Part shown: piece after piece, positions 11,419 to 22,500 of the stretch
Layout of the letters: each line of letters starts with the position of its first letter
Numbering within the stretch: position 1 is the first letter of the stretch
Assembly: GCA_030560485.1 (NCBI GenBank)
Contig: JAKTTS010000039.1
Span: forward strand, 1-55,218
Direction of reading: 5' to 3'
Length of the DNA stretch: 55,218 nucleotides
Source: Ascoidea tarda (nom. inval.)
Taxonomy: Eukaryota > Ascomycota > Saccharomycetes > Ascoideales > Ascoideaceae
The notes under the pieces: model-generated
Databases searched by the model: none
What the model was told of the DNA's origin: nothing
What the model saw: only the letters and a program-made list of their open reading frames with translations
Made by a program: the position numbers and the translations under genes

Positions 11419-11700
11419 TTTTGAATAGGTAGAGGAAGGATGGGTGGAATTGAGCTTGAAGTTGGATCAAGTTATTGGGTTGTGTTGTTGATATGAACAT
11501 GAAAAGATAAACAAGACCAATTGGATCGGAGGGATCAAAAAGTGGAAGGAAAAAAAAAAAGAACGGATCAAGCAAGTTACTGTGGAAAGAGCTTAAGATT
11601 GCGATGAGTTGAGATGGGTTATATTGATTATATAGTGGCAGGTTATCTATAAATGAATAGGAGAAATAGAGATAGAGATGAAGATGGAAATGAAGAAAGA

Positions 11701-12933
11701 TCAAAAATTGGGCTTGGAGAAAATCTCAGGGTCCAACTCAGGCACGATTCTTGCACCTTGGAACCAAATTCTAGCAGCAGAAGCAGCACCAATGAGATTT
11801 TTGGCATGGTCTTCTTTGTTTTGGTTGTAATTCTTATGGCCATTCCATTCAGCTTTATAAACCTTATAGGCGTCTTCGCTTGTTTGATGGCATTCAAAAC
11901 ATTGGTAGTAGAAGCCGTCGTTTTTGTCATAGTTGAATTTTCTAAAATAAGCCAAATGTCTTTTGAATTCATATTCTATCGAGTCCTTGACCTCTTGCGA
12001 GGCCTCTGGACCAATGAAGAGCATATAGTCAGCTAAACCTTCAAACAATAGTTGAACAAAATAAGACATGTCTCTCCAGTATCTCTTTTCCATTGGATAG
12101 TCTCTATCGAAGATCTCTGAGTGATGGCTTGTGGCAGCAGATACCAAGTTGTTTGCAATTTTGAGCCATTTTGAGCTTTTGGTATAGTGATACAAGTAGC
12201 AGACAGCAGATAAAGTTGTGCCTGTATTATAGGACCATTTGGCGCCATTGATGTTATCCGAATTTTCACTTTTTCCATCTTTGATCAAAAAGTCTTTAGG
12301 ATCCATTAGAGTATTGATTTGCCATTCCATGCATTGGGCAGCGAATTGAACGTAATAGTTCCTTTCGTTTGGAACAAACTTAGCAAATTTTAAACAGGCA
12401 ATTGCAACTTCAGCAGTTGTACAAGCATTGACATAGTCGTGGGAAACGTGCCAATATACACCACCCTTTGCTTTATTGTTGTTATAATTATAGCCCCCAA
12501 TGAGGAATCTTAGCAAGTCTCTCGCGAGATCAAGATAGTTTCTCTTAGTTCCACCGGTGACTTCATAAGCATTTATTAGGCCAATTGCAACTTGAGCATC
12601 ATCATCATAGTATATGTCCTTGTTTCCAGAGAAGTTTTCAACAGCACAGTAACCATGGTACTCGGGAGACTTGTATTTTAGTAAAGCATTGATAACCAAG
12701 TCTATCATGGGAGTGATTTCCTTTGGATATAGTCTTGCACCATCGGTAATTGCCTCCAAGGCGACGGCCACAGACCAGACATTGAACTTCTTTTCGTCGC
12801 CATAAACACCATGGCAGCTCCATCGAGAGGTGAATGTTTTTTTGGTGGGGTTCCAGAACTCGGTCCACATTTTGACGAGCATTCTGTAGCCCTCAAGGCT
12901 GGGGTTTGTAACAGGGGCAGTTTCCGATTGCAT
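11701..12933 (-). CDS. Glycoside hydrolase family 76-like protein, apparently without signal peptide
   Basis: A 410-residue alpha/alpha six-hairpin protein of the GH76 type (endo-alpha-1,6-mannanase fold). It carries the paired acidic motif YYDDDAQVAIGL that holds the catalytic Asp residues in this family, NVWSVAVALEAITDG, KGGVYWHVSHDYVNACTTAEVAIA and WSYNTGTTLSAVCYLYHYT. The frame stays open upstream to 13206, but that first codon is GTG. The upstream segment is rich in Leu, Cys and Ser because it reads a C/T-rich leader, and a TATAAA lies at 13053-13048 on this strand. I therefore choose the ATG at 12933. An ATG at 13164 would give 487 residues with an internal hydrophobic stretch and cannot be excluded. 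Without a signal peptide the enzyme would be intracellular, unlike Dcw1/Dfg5. Substrate unknown. Confidence 0.8.
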   Translation of the reverse strand: MQSETAPVTNPSLEGYRMLVKMWTEFWNPTKKTFTSRWSCHGVYGDEKKFNVWSVAVALEAITDGARLYPKEITPMIDLVINALLKYKSPEYHGYCAVENFSGNKDIYYDDDAQVAIGLINAYEVTGGTKRNYLDLARDLLRFLIGGYNYNNNKAKGGVYWHVSHDYVNACTTAEVAIACLKFAKFVPNERNYYVQFAAQCMEWQINTLMDPKDFLIKDGKSENSDNINGAKWSYNTGTTLSAVCYLYHYTKSSKWLKIANNLVSAATSHHSEIFDRDYPMEKRYWRDMSYFVQLLFEGLADYMLFIGPEASQEVKDSIEYEFKRHLAYFRKFNYDKNDGFYYQCFECHQTSEDAYKVYKAEWNGHKNYNQNKEDHAKNLIGAASAARIWFQGARIVPELDPEIFSKPNF

Positions 12934-13371
12934 TTTGTGAAGAAGCAGACAGCAAGGAAGACACAGAGCAAAACAACAACTGGAGAAAGAAACAAGATAC
13001 AGATCAAGGAAGCAGAAAGCAGAAAGCACTGATGACGAACCCAGGCCTTTATACTGAATTGCTCGGACCCAGGCTGAGGGATCAGGGCTGGCTAGGGCTC
13101 CTGTTCCAGGGCTCGTTCCAGGGCTAGACGGTGTGGCTTTGCCTACGGCAGCATTGGACGGCATCTGCTTGCTGGGTATCGTCAACCAAAAGCGGATAGG
13201 GCTCACTAGGGCTCGGGCAATCAGAGTCTAGACCGTGGGTGCTGCTTATCGGAGAGAATCAGCAGAATCAGCAGAATCAGCAACAGCATCGCCAGTTTCT
13301 TCGCTGCTGGGTATTGCTACACACTTTCTGGGTATTTATTCGACACCACTAGCTCGCTGCATACACAAGCC
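12934..13371. promoter_or_regulatory. Divergent promoter of the GH76-like and Sec23-family genes
   Basis: 438 bp, richer in GC than the coding sequence on either side. A TATAAA on the minus strand at 13053-13048 serves the GH76 gene. Six copies of AGGGCT occur between about 13084 and 13212, several followed by C or G. Three tandem copies of a 9-mer (GAATCAGCA) lie at about 13257-13283, close to the Sec23-family start. Confidence 0.6.
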
Positions 13372-16024
13372 ATGGAGGTATGTTTTCCCCTGCGTTTTGC
13401 TCTTGTCAGTCTGGCTCCTAACACTTCTTCCCTTTCTGCTTCTCTATCAGCAAACAACAGAGACCATATATGACATCGAGGACAGAGATGGTGTTCGCTT
13501 CAACTGGAATGCCTTTCCCACCACCAGGTCTGAGGAGGTGAGCATATCCAATTTGTTGGGCTGTGTTTATACCCCATTGAACAACACTGAAGAATATCCC
13601 ATTCCCTTGCTTGATTCCTCTCCAGTAACCTGTTCAAACAAACTGTGCTCCTCAGTCTTGAATCCCTTTGTCAAAGAAATAAACCTTTATCCCACGAATA
13701 ACATCAACACCAGTAGGTACTGGGTTTGTCCAATTTGCAATCAAAGAAACGCTCTTTTAAATTTCAACTCCGATTCAATTCAACTACCCCAAATTTCTCT
13801 TACTTCAACAACCTGTGAATATATCCTACACGACTACAAAAAATCTTCTCTATTTTCCCCCAATATCATTCTTTTCTTAGTCGATTTGTGCTTGGAACAA
13901 GACGAACTATTCTCCTTGAAAAAATCAATCATCACTTCAGTAAATTCTTTGCCCCAAAATACCTTGGTTGGCCTAATAACTTTTGACTCGACTATTCATT
14001 TATATGAACTAGGATTCTCTCTTGGTAACAAAAATAAAAACAAAAATTCAACTGAGAAAAAATCCTTTTTTAAAAAAATTCACATTTTTAACATCAAAAA
14101 TGAAGACCAACTAAATTTGAAAAAATTCCAAAAAATTCTTGCAATCAATGAATCTGGTTTATCCAATTATGACTATCAATCAAAATCAAATTTCAATCCC
14201 TACAACAAAAATTTCCCATACCAAAGATTTTTCTTAAATCTCGACAACCAGTTTGACAAATTTTATTTCATTAAATTAATCAACGGCCTTAGCCCAGTCA
14301 ACAAATCAATTAACATACATGACTTGAACAACTCAAATCTCTCCTCAAAGAGATTTTTAAGATCAACAGGCTCAGCTCTCGCCATCTCTATCAATTTAAT
14401 GAAATCAATCTTTTCCGATTCGAATGCCAAAATAATTTTGCTCTCTGCTGGCCCTTGCACTCAAGGCCCAGGATTAATCGTTTCGAATGATTTGAAAGAA
14501 AACATCAGAACTCATAACGATATTCAAAAAGGTAATACTAAATATTTCCACAACTCTTCTCTGTTCTATAAAAAATTGGCCCTTTCCCTCTTAAACAATG
14601 ATAAAAATCCCCTAATTTACAATAATAACTCAATTATCGAAATTAATATCTTAGTCGGTTGCTACGATCAATCTGGTATCTATGAAATGCAACCTCTAAC
14701 AAACTTATCCGGTGGCTCAATCATTGTAACTGATTCTTTTAAAACAAACCTATTTAAACAATCCTTTCTAAAATTATTTCAATCGGAACTCTCAACTCAT
14801 ATAAATAAAGACGCCTCTCAATTTCAGTCTCAAAACTTATCATCTCACCAAGATTCACTCCTAAAAATATCGGTTTCAAATAATCTAAAAATTAGAGGTC
14901 TAATAGGCAATGCAACCTCCTTGAAAAACCATTCAATAATGTCCTCGGATGATGAATTCTTCAAAAATGGCCTAACAAATGAATGGAAAATTCTCTCTTT
15001 ATCCCCAAGAAATAACTACTCCATTTTTTTTAAAGTTGACACCCTTATCAATTCAATTCAATCAAAGCATAAAATGGGTAATGATGCATTAATTCAGTTC
15101 CAAACTATTTATAAACATTCCTCAAACACTCACTATAGACTAAGAGTAACAACCGTCAAAAAATTCACAACAAACGTCATTCCTTTAAAGCAATCCTTTG
15201 ATTTCGAATGTGCCATAGTTTTATTAGCAAAATGTGGTATCAATAAAATCCTTAGTGACCCTTATATCAAATATAACGATATCATTCAAGATACCGATAA
15301 AGACTTGATTAAATTAGGCTTGAATTTCGGCAACTATGATAAAAATGACTTGAATTCTTTCAGCTTTGATAACATCAATTTTTATAGCTTTACTGAATTC
15401 GTTTATCATTTAAGAAGAAGTAACATTTTTAGAATTTTTGGTTCATCCCCAGACGAAACTGCTTTTTATCATCATACTTTTCTAAAATCAAATGTTTCAG
15501 ACTGTTTATTGATGATTCAACCAACCCTATTATCATTCTCAATTCAACAACCTGACGAAATTGTTCCTGTTCATTTGAAAGCTGCCTCTTTATTAAAAGA
15601 AAATATCTTTGTTATGGATGCCTTCTTCTACGTGGTTGTTTATTATGGCGAATATGCTGCAAGTTGGAGAGATTCAAATTTGGATAAAACAGAATATGCA
15701 AACTTTTATACAATTCTTGAAAATTCTAGAAATGAAGCCATTGAAATAATTAAAGATAGATTTCCTTTACCAAGATATATAGAAACAGATGAAGGCAAGT
15801 CACAGGCAAGATTTGTCATGTCCAAATTAGATCCTGATGATTTTTTCAAACAAAATGAGGAAAGTACTATAGCTAATTTTCTTAAATTTGGTTATGGTTA
15901 TGGTTTTGGTAACAACACTGAAACTCCAATTTTATTGTTAACTGAGGATGTTAGTTTTGACAGTTTTTACAAATACTTAAGCAAAACTGTTGTTGAAAAA
16001 GCCAAAGCTAGGAATTTTTTATAA
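13372..16024 (+). CDS. Sec23-family COPII coat / Sar1 GTPase-activating protein, spliced (13372..13377, 13451..16024)
   Basis: The Sec23 family forms the inner COPII coat and is the GAP for Sar1 at ER exit sites. Exon 1 is only ATG GAG. After a 73-nt intron the protein begins MEQTTETIYDIEDRDGVRFNWN, which aligns with the Sec23 N-terminus (GVRF-WN-FP-TRS). 859 residues. Seen in order: zinc-finger cysteines (CSNKLC and CPICN), trunk (FLVDLCLE; RSTGSALAISINLM; ILLSAGPCTQGPGLI; GCYDQSGIYEM), helical domain, and gelsolin domain with the arginine-finger block FPLPRYIETDEGKSQARF. It is longer than S. cerevisiae Sec23 (768) through Lys/Asn-rich insertions near 14030-14240 and is rather divergent. It may be the NEL1-type paralogue rather than the main SEC23. 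The unspliced frame starts with GTG and shows a false membrane segment. Confidence 0.85.
13378..13450 (+). other. Intron of the Sec23-family gene (73 nt)
   Basis: 5' splice site GTATGT at 13378, branch sequence TCCTAACA with branch A at 13421, pyrimidine-rich stretch, 3' site TATCAG ending 13450. Phase 0. Splicing joins ATG GAG to CAA ACA ACA and restores a Sec23-like N-terminus. All signals match the yeast consensus. Confidence 0.88.
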
Positions 16025-16062
16025 TTTTTTATAATTTTTTATAATTTTTTATAATTTTTTAT
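16015..16062 (+). repeat. 10-bp tandem repeat over the stop codon of the Sec23-family gene
   Basis: About five copies of a 10-mer (AATTTTTTAT) begin in the last codons (F L) and run over the TAA at 16022-16024 into the 3' flank. The perfect periodicity suggests recent slippage. It also supplies several alternative in-register TAA codons. Confidence 0.8.
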
Positions 16063-16646
16063 GGTTTTCCTTCATTTTACTTTATCTGCTCTTTTTGTTT
16101 ATATTTGGTTTTTTGATGTTTCTTTCAGTTTGTTACTTATTTCAGATTACTCCCATTAGATAAAACACTTTTTTAATATTTATCACGAAATATCAATTTT
16201 CTTTGTAGAAACAATATCAGCTAATTATATCACTATGACCCTTATTAACTATTATTTTTGTGATTTTAACAAAACAATTATGCTAATACTGTAGTGTATT
16301 TAAACATAAAATTTTACTGAAATTTGACCTGGTTGATTCTGACCTTTGGTTATATCAATTCATTTATAATGTAGGAAATTGATAAGCTGAATTGAGAAAA
16401 AATAGCAAAAAGATTTTATTTAATAAACTGAAAATTTGATTCTGTAAGCCATTAAGGTCTAAAGTTATTATATAAAAATTTGAACTTCTGTTCAATTATT
16501 TTATAATTTAATTTTATAAAAATTACAAGCACCCCCTATAGTGAAAAAAAAATAATACATTAGTTGTTTTTTTATGAAAAATAGTTCATTAACTGGCATA
16601 ATTCCTAAAAAAAATATAAAACAAAACCTACTCAATATAAAATGAA
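16025..16646. other. Convergent 3' intergenic spacer
   Basis: About 620 bp of AT-rich DNA between the convergent Sec23-family and TAF6 genes. Apart from the 10-bp repeat at its left end I see nothing gene-like. Confidence 0.6.
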
Positions 16647-18605
16647 CTAAATTTCAGCAAAAAAAATCCCATCTATTATACTCTTTCTATCCTTTTGCTG
16701 CAAAATTGCATTTGCAATAATATCCCCAACTCTATCCTTTAATTTTTGGATCAAAGTACCAGATACTTCAGTTTCAATTGATTCAATTTTTACATCTGAG
16801 ACATCATTCATTTCTTGATCACCATCTTTGTCCTTTTCATGATCACCAGCTGTGTGCTTTTCAGTATTATTTAAATTCAATATTGTACCAGAAACTTTTA
16901 AGGATCTTAAAGCCAGCATGATAGCCAAAATCAAAAATTGTCTTTCCTTTATGAATTTTTTTCGTTCTAATAACTTTATATTATTTTTTTCATCTGCAAT
17001 ATTAGGAGGATCAATAAATATTAATTCGCTCCAATTTTTAAGATTTCCTAAAATTAGCATTCTTACAGAATCTGAACCTAATTTTGTTATACCGATAATT
17101 GACCCATAATAAGTCCCAAAGTTCTTTCTGAAATTTTTTTCAATTGACTCTATATTACCATCATACGCTGAATTTGACACAAAATCATCCTTTTCCAGTA
17201 AAATATCATTTTCTTTATCATCATAAATTGATTGAGTAGAGTTTTTAATGTTTGTAGCCAAAAATGCTTTCAATAAAGTTCTAGCAACCTTGGGTTTTAA
17301 ATAGCTATATGATTTTCCATAATTTTTAATAACATGATCCAATAAACTTGCAGCAAAATCTCTAATGCTTATATGATGATATAAAGAGTCTAAATCAATG
17401 TTTGCAATCCCATCATTAGAAGAATCGTCCTCAATTTGAGCATTCTCCTCACCTTTCTTAAGTTCCAATAAATCCTTTAATGAAGGACCTATTTTTTTGG
17501 CCAATAATAAAGTTAAAATTGAAGGCATTAAACCATGTATATAGGGATGCAAAAAAATAGTTTCGTTGGATAAGAGTGAATATATAACTTCTAGCATTGT
17601 TGTTAAAAGTTGGATATTTTTTAAGTTATAAGTGACTTGCTCTTTGATAAATTCAATAAAGTAAGGAACTAGCTGGTGCAAACCAGGCTCTGATCTGAGA
17701 GATTGTAAAGCAGCTTGTTTCAAATGCTCATTATCTTCAGTATTTTCGTTGGCCTTATCTTTATCTCCGTTTTTCTCATTTTCATCGTTAGAACCTGTAT
17801 TTAGTAGTAGAATTTCAATAACTTTATTAAAATAGACCTGTAATTCCTTGGATAAAACATGTTTAACTAAAGGTCTTATCTCATAGCTATTTGTTTTATT
17901 AGATTCACCATTTGATAGGTTATTTATTCTGCCAGTATTGGTGTTATTTATATTACTTGAAACATTAGTGTTATTGTTAGGTTTGTTATTAATAGTAGAA
18001 GTAAAGGTGTTTGATGAGCTGTCGGGATTAGTTACTCCAGAATCATTAGAAATAGTTGATATTCCGATGGAAGAAGAGGTTAAAATATTATTAACCAAAG
18101 AGCCTCTTTGAGTTGGAGGAAGGTTTTTAATTTCTGATAGTAAAGGGTTTTGTGGAATCAAAGGTTGAACACCTTCAATTGCAAGCCAATGAGCTGTAAA
18201 AGTTGTTATTCTAGGTACATTAGGTAAAGGTTTGTTAATTAGTTTTTCAAAATCAATCTCGTTATTATCAATGTAGTATAAAGCATGCCCTGGACCAACT
18301 AGAGCTTCCTTGAAATTCAAAGACTTGTTGGTATTATAGCCATATAAAGGTTCAATATTCAAGACATTCAATGATTTTTCTATATCGATTGTCTTAAGAG
18401 TTCTTCTCTTTGAATGCTTCATGAATTTCAAGGCCTGCTCGATTATTTCATGGATTCGATACTCGACATCCATCGCAAGAGCTTTGGCAACATCATCAGG
18501 CAAACTCTGGATCCCAAGCGATTCAGAGGCATCTTTAATAGTATCACTAGGTGACCACAAAGTGTGTGAATCAGGAACTTGTATATTACTGGTGCTCAAT
18601 GTCAT
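16647..18605 (-). CDS. TAF6: Transcription initiation factor TFIID/SAGA subunit Taf6
   Basis: A 652-residue protein with an H4-like histone fold at the N-terminus (about 10-80: LWSPSDTIKDASESLGI, DVAKALAMDVEYRIHEIIEQALKF, KHSKRRTLKTIDIEKSL). This is followed by the TAF6 block LYGYNTNKSLNFKEA. In the family this pairs with Taf9 in TFIID and SAGA. A Ser/Asn-rich linker (about 185-240) leads to a HEAT-like C-terminal domain (VKHVLSKELQVYFNKVIEIL; QSLRSEPGLHQLVPYFIEFI; ARTLLKAFL). It is longer than S. cerevisiae Taf6 (516) because of the linker and acidic insertions. The start is the ATG at 18603-18605 (MTLSTSN); the frame extends two codons further to a TTG, which I reject. Confidence 0.93.
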   Translation of the reverse strand: MTLSTSNIQVPDSHTLWSPSDTIKDASESLGIQSLPDDVAKALAMDVEYRIHEIIEQALKFMKHSKRRTLKTIDIEKSLNVLNIEPLYGYNTNKSLNFKEALVGPGHALYYIDNNEIDFEKLINKPLPNVPRITTFTAHWLAIEGVQPLIPQNPLLSEIKNLPPTQRGSLVNNILTSSSIGISTISNDSGVTNPDSSSNTFTSTINNKPNNNTNVSSNINNTNTGRINNLSNGESNKTNSYEIRPLVKHVLSKELQVYFNKVIEILLLNTGSNDENEKNGDKDKANENTEDNEHLKQAALQSLRSEPGLHQLVPYFIEFIKEQVTYNLKNIQLLTTMLEVIYSLLSNETIFLHPYIHGLMPSILTLLLAKKIGPSLKDLLELKKGEENAQIEDDSSNDGIANIDLDSLYHHISIRDFAASLLDHVIKNYGKSYSYLKPKVARTLLKAFLATNIKNSTQSIYDDKENDILLEKDDFVSNSAYDGNIESIEKNFRKNFGTYYGSIIGITKLGSDSVRMLILGNLKNWSELIFIDPPNIADEKNNIKLLERKKFIKERQFLILAIMLALRSLKVSGTILNLNNTEKHTAGDHEKDKDGDQEMNDVSDVKIESIETEVSGTLIQKLKDRVGDIIANAILQQKDRKSIIDGIFFAEI

Positions 18606-19502
18606 TTTCAATTGGCGGTTTGATCAATTTCTTATCAACAACATTTCACAATAGAAATTGGTTTTTTGTAATTGTTAAATGATGAGCACGTGAGTAAGGA
18701 GCTGGTTCGAATCTCACTCAAAGCATCTTTTAATTAGTCATTTTTTTTATTATTAATATTCCGTGACCGCGAGCCAGCCGTGTGGGACTCGTAGACCTAT
18801 ATAGTAGCTATAAAGTGTTATTTAACCAAAAAACCGACTCCTTAATTCTAAGCGAGTTGTAGGGAAACCTGAACTTACAGGGGAAAACCTACACAATTAG
18901 TTGTTCTTATTTTGATGGAAATACATTATAGTGTATTTAATAGCTGCTAATAACGATAAAAATTTGTTTAGATCTTGAAGCTGGATTCAAAAAGAAAAAA
19001 TTGTTCTATCTTTTTGTATTTTAAAGACATCAAAATTTGCTAACGTTATATAGTAAGCATCTTTAAGCATCTTTAAGCATAGTGATGTATAGTACGGTAT
19101 ATTCAGGCATAATCACACATATTGTTGCTTTTATATATTTATACTTTTTTTGTATAATATTTTTTTTCCTTTCTTCAATAAACTGCTCTGTGAGTAATAA
19201 TTTTATTTAATTACTGTCTTTGAGTTAATAAATTCACTAGAATTGTTATTTGAACTGACTTTGTAATTATGTACCTTGAAAATATTGAGTTATCGAACAT
19301 ATGAAATTTCATGCTCTACTCAAGCCTACAAGTAAATAATTACTGTCAATAAGAAACAAAAAAATTTATGTCATTAATTCATCAGGAAAGAAACAAAATT
19401 AAATTCAAAATTCAAAATTACATCGAAACTAGCAATATATTTGCATTAAAAAAATTAAAATAAATAAAAAATAAAAAAAACTATCTCTAAGAGTGGGTCC
19501 TT
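18606..19502. other. TAF6 promoter and ECM21 3' flank, with hairpin-rich stretch
   Basis: About 900 bp. A CACGTG lies at about 18687-18692. A tRNA-like B-box (GGTTCGAATCT) follows near 18704, flanked by GTGAG/CTCAC and GATG/CATC complements. The stretch 18765-18895 is richer in GC and contains nested complementary arms (see findings). 18896-19502 is AT-rich with nothing recognisable. No complete RNA gene can be called. Confidence 0.4.
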
Positions 19503-22500
19503 TCAGTTGTTTTTGGAATTTATTTGATTAGAAAATTTGGTGTGAGGGTATCGAAACTGGTTAATTGAATCTAATTCCATTTTTTTTTCTTCTTCATCGT
19601 CTTCTAATAAAGTAAAATCTGTTTTATCTTCAATGCTCAATACTCTTCTAATTGGCTTGTCAATATCGCTATATTGCGGTGGGTGTAAGGGCATATTTTG
19701 AAAATCAATAAAATTGTTGTAAATACCATTACTGCTTGAAGAAACAAAATTTGTTTCAAGTGAATCTGGAACTGGAGAGGAAATTTCCGGTTTTGATGTA
19801 ATTGGAGAGAGAGCATTGCTAATGCTTAGTGGACCAATTCTGGGTATGCTAAGCTGATCTTCACCAATAAATGAATTCAAAACAAAAGAGCTTGTATTTC
19901 CATTTTCACCGATTTTGCCAATTGCCTGAGAAGAACTCAATGAAGAAAACTGAGACAAATTACCACCTCTAATAGGTGATTCCAAGTTTGAAGAGAAAGA
20001 AGGGGAAAAAGTTGGACTCCCATAATTTGTTTCCATTCTTTCAAGTGTGTACTCTGGTTGTTGAAGGGCCTCTTCAAAAGTTGGTAATTGATCATCATCA
20101 AAAATCGAATCAACATCATTATAAGTGTTGCTGTTAGTCAAAGTCATATTTTCATCTTCAGGATTTTCAATATAAGGAGGTAATGTTGTGTTTTCTGGTT
20201 TACACAAACTTGAAAGCAAAATTATAGGAGTGTCAATCATAACCTCAAAATGATGATATTTCTCTTCTAGTGGATTATTTTTCTTTGAAATTCTAAAAGA
20301 AATTTGAATTCTGTGGCTAGTATTTATAAAACTTAAACTTGAGCTATCAGGATATAATCTTGTTTGTTCAGCTAGAAAATCATTTGAAGATTTTGCATCC
20401 TTCCCATCAGTCAAAGTTGAGATTTTGAATTCATGGCCACCACTTTTGATCCTTGTTCTATAGTATTTACCGTTTGAATCAATTGATTTTGAGACATTAG
20501 GTTTGTGTTCTGCACTTTTGAAAAGTAACGGCGTTTCAAGAATAATTGGAGAACTGATTAAAACATCGCCATCCTTGCTGTTTATGTCGCAACCTTGGTT
20601 CTGATTTTTGTCAAAACAATATGTCAAAAGATTTTCATTGCATGTTGACTTGACAATTTCTTCTCGTATTGATTTGCTTCCTTTTGTTCTTGTTCTAATT
20701 TCAGTCAATGCAACGATTTTTTCTTTAATATTATTGTCTTGAGCGTTAGCAACACCTTCATCATATTCGTATTTTAGATCTTTAGAAGTGTATGTTATTT
20801 TTTCTATTATGTTAATTTTTATTCTTTTGACTGTGATATGCTTTATCAATGGTATTAATTTAATTCGAATTGGAATCTCTGAATTCAAGGGAACATATTT
20901 TTGAGGAAATGAAATTTCATAGGATAATGAATTGTTCCACACTCGATTAACATATATGGGTTTGTTTATAGTGGAGATAGATGTCTTGGGTGGTAGTCTA
21001 ATCAAGGGTAAATTAAAGCATTTATTCATATTTTCTTCGAAAATTTGAACATTTTTGTAATTTTCAAGATTAGAATCATTTAAACTATTTGGATTTTGCT
21101 TTGAATTCTCGTTATTATCATTATTTCCCAACTTATTTGTAATATTTTTTATGAAAGAAAATTTATTAAATAAAGGATTAACTTTTTCTAGTGAATACTT
21201 TTTTAAATTCAAATCAAACTGATAACTTAATGTTCCTCTAGGAGATACAACAGATTCTGGTAAAAATGATTGAAAGATGACAGGAAAAATAAACACATAA
21301 TCTCCTGGAGGATAGGTAAATTCTCTTTTCAAAGCTTGATTTTGGGTATTTGGAGAAGGATAATCCAATGGTTCGCTATCTGAATTTTTATTTGAAGAAT
21401 CGTTTAAAAACTCCTTATTTAAAGTATTTTTTTTAAATTCTGAAAAATCTTGTTGATTGAGTTTAAGTTTTTCTGTCATCCTTTTTTTCAAGTAATAGTC
21501 GTTTTTATTAATGTCATCCATTGTGAATAAAGAAAATTTTTTCAAGTCGAATTCTTTATTTTTTCCACAGACTATTTTTCTAAATTTGTTTGAATTAAGC
21601 GTAGTTAGGTTTGTTAATAATTGATCGTTATCATAATCGCCTGCATCACTAAGAATATCAAAAGAGCCAGAATTACTGTCGGATGTAAATGCCAAAAAAG
21701 ACAGAGAATCGGCAGGAATAAAGTAGTTAAAATCCTTCAAGAGATTTATATTCCATGATTCAGAACCTATTAGAAATTTTTCACTAAAATTTAGAGAAGA
21801 GTCGTAAAGTTCTTTGTAGTAATTGTGGTTTATACTATTTGTAAATTCAACAGGAGAACCTTTGTGCCATTTAATGTCACATATCAGGTTTAAAGAAAAG
21901 TTGAAGTTATCTAGATTAATATTTGTTTTGGTCAAGTATTCTTGGTATGAATTATTAGTTTTATATGAGGAACGAGAAGATCTTGGAGCCAGAACTGAGT
22001 CTAAAGTGGGCATTTTTTTTAGTTTTGATGTGTCAGAAGCGTTGGAAGGTTGTAAAAGCGGAGATAAGTTGTTTCTGTTTTGGTAAGATTTTGTAGTTTT
22101 ATCTTTATTATTTTGAGGATCATTTCTTGTGGAATCTGAGTCCATAGCTTCACTTAGTATATCAGTGTCAGTATCGGAATCAGTATCAGAATTTGAATCA
22201 TTATAGTTATCGTTATCGTCTGAATAATCGTTTCTGGGAATTTTTGGAATTGAGACCACAACAGCAAAGGTATGTAAAGCATGGTTTGACGTATCTGTGG
22301 TCATAGTAGCGGTTGAATTTGAGTTTTGATTTGAGATTAAATTTGTTGTTGTTGTATTAGACAGATTTATATTGGTATTGTTATTTCTGCTTCTATTTTC
22401 GTAGGCATTTTCATCATCGTCATCATTTAAAAAGTTGTGAAGATTATTTGCTACAGAAGAAAGATTGTTTAAACCAGCATTTGAGCTAATGTAGACTTTG

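Noticed and set aside
13235-13450. N-terminal membrane anchor of the Sec23-family protein
   Set aside because: The frame starts at GTG and the hydrophobic stretch is intron sequence; canonical splice signals give a normal Sec23 N-terminus.
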